In this document: positions 63,709 to 64,000 of the stretch, in pieces
Layout of the letters: each line of letters starts with the position of its first letter
Position numbering within the stretch: the first letter of the stretch is position 1
NCBI GenBank assembly: GCA_050951465.1
Contig: JBMNJC010000024.1
Span: 1 to 64,000 of the forward strand
Length of the DNA stretch: 64,000 nucleotides
Source of the DNA: JAAZHD01 sp012510895
GTDB lineage: Bacteria; Bacillota; Clostridia; Caldicoprobacterales; DTU083
Reading direction: 5' to 3'
Position numbers and translations under genes: made by a program
The notes under the pieces: generated by a model
Seen by the model: the letters and a program-made list of their open reading frames with translations, nothing else
The model's database searches: none
Told to the model about the DNA's origin: nothing

Positions 63709-64000
63709 TTATATTGCTTCATTTCGGTAACATTGTTGACTACAGATATTTTTTTTTGACAAGGTCCTTCTTCTATATATAATTAATGCTATTCCCAGAA
63801 TAAAAAATAAAACACTTAATAGTTGAGAAACTCTGATCGTTCCAATGTACAGGCTATCAGTGCGAAGACCTTCAATAAAGAATCGGCCGAAGGAATACAA
63901 GACCAGGTATAATAGAAATATCTCGCCGTTCCTTATCCTATATTTACGATATGACATTAAAATAAAGAAAACAATAAAATTCCAGAAAGATTCATAGAAA
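63709..64000 (-). CDS. lgt: Prolipoprotein diacylglyceryl transferase, C-terminal part
   Basis: The gene runs off the right edge; its start is beyond 64000. Visible: a hydrophobic segment, then YLVLYSFGRFFIEGLRTD, the conserved Lgt block, and a final membrane helix. It transfers diacylglycerol to lipoprotein cysteines. A T9 run at 63749-63757 may hide a frameshift: with one A less the tail reads on to about 63650. Confidence 0.85.
   Translation of the reverse strand, partial: FYESFWNFIVFFILMSYRKYRIRNGEIFLLYLVLYSFGRFFIEGLRTDSLYIGTIRVSQLLSVLFFILGIALIIYRRRTLSKKNICSQQCYRNEAI

Noticed and set aside
1..64000. tRNA, rRNA, CRISPR array or plasmid origin
   Set aside because: No cloverleaf, rRNA segment, spaced short repeats or iterons were seen on either strand; small RNAs cannot be excluded by eye.

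Overview
The window looks like the chromosome of an anaerobic, spore-former-type member of the Clostridia (low-GC Firmicutes). Evidence: low GC content, the Bacillus/Clostridium gene order yicC-remA-gmk-rpoZ / priA-def-fmt-rsmB-rlmN-stp-prkC-rsgA-rpe-thiN, strong AGGAGG-type ribosome binding sites with frequent TTG and GTG starts, a CIRCE-controlled groESL, a PdaB-like deacetylase, and a trimeric [FeFe]-hydrogenase operon. I cannot name the genus. Nearly every housekeeping gene is on the minus strand, and most transcription units end in a visible hairpin plus T-run terminator. No tRNA, rRNA or CRISPR array was recognised.

Layout. 1-3.8 kb: coaD, rsmD, fakA-like and yloU (Asp23) genes. 3.88-13.28 kb: a 9,400-bp island of five insertion sequences between the back-to-back promoters of yloU and rpmB. 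It contains an IS4-family element, an ISLre2 element that itself carries an ISNCY-type element and an IS21 element, and an IS1202-like element. Target duplications allow the empty site and much of the insertion order to be reconstructed. 13.3-27.3 kb: rpmB, then the large translation, cell-wall-signalling and DNA-restart operons. 27.5-31.1 kb: an unrecognised 438-aa protein and a secreted amidase with a large insertion inside its catalytic domain. 31.2-36.1 kb: ligA, pcrA, yerC. 36.3-38.0 kb: a second, nearly identical ISNCY copy in inverted orientation. 38-45 kb: ssb-like, pdaB-like, parC, parE and a QueG-like protein. 45.3-53.8 kb: a redox block with the trimeric hydrogenase (hydC/B/A), a sensory-type [FeFe]-hydrogenase homologue, two anti-sigma/histidine-kinase-like ATPases, two DRTGG proteins and a PHP phosphoesterase. 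53.8-57.7 kb: a SPOR-domain gene, a DUF6062-like gene and CIRCE-groES-groEL. 57.7-64 kb: a DivIVA-like protein, a patatin, pncB, an IS256 element, a holin-like membrane protein and the 3' end of lgt.

How the genes work together. The 13.9-27.3 kb genes couple ribosome biogenesis and translation start (rsgA, rsmB, rlmN, fmt, def) with PASTA kinase/phosphatase signalling. The 45-54 kb block couples H2/NAD(P)H/ferredoxin electron flow with a likely H2 or redox sensing branch.

Two cross-cutting observations stand out. First, five of the six IS types carry an inverted repeat that folds over the transposase start codon or ribosome binding site. Second, single-base frame disruptions hit essential or conserved genes (parE, groES, groEL) and cluster at 53.3-56.4 kb, often in homopolymers. 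That points to sequence error in this stretch rather than biology, and it should be resolved before those genes are interpreted.
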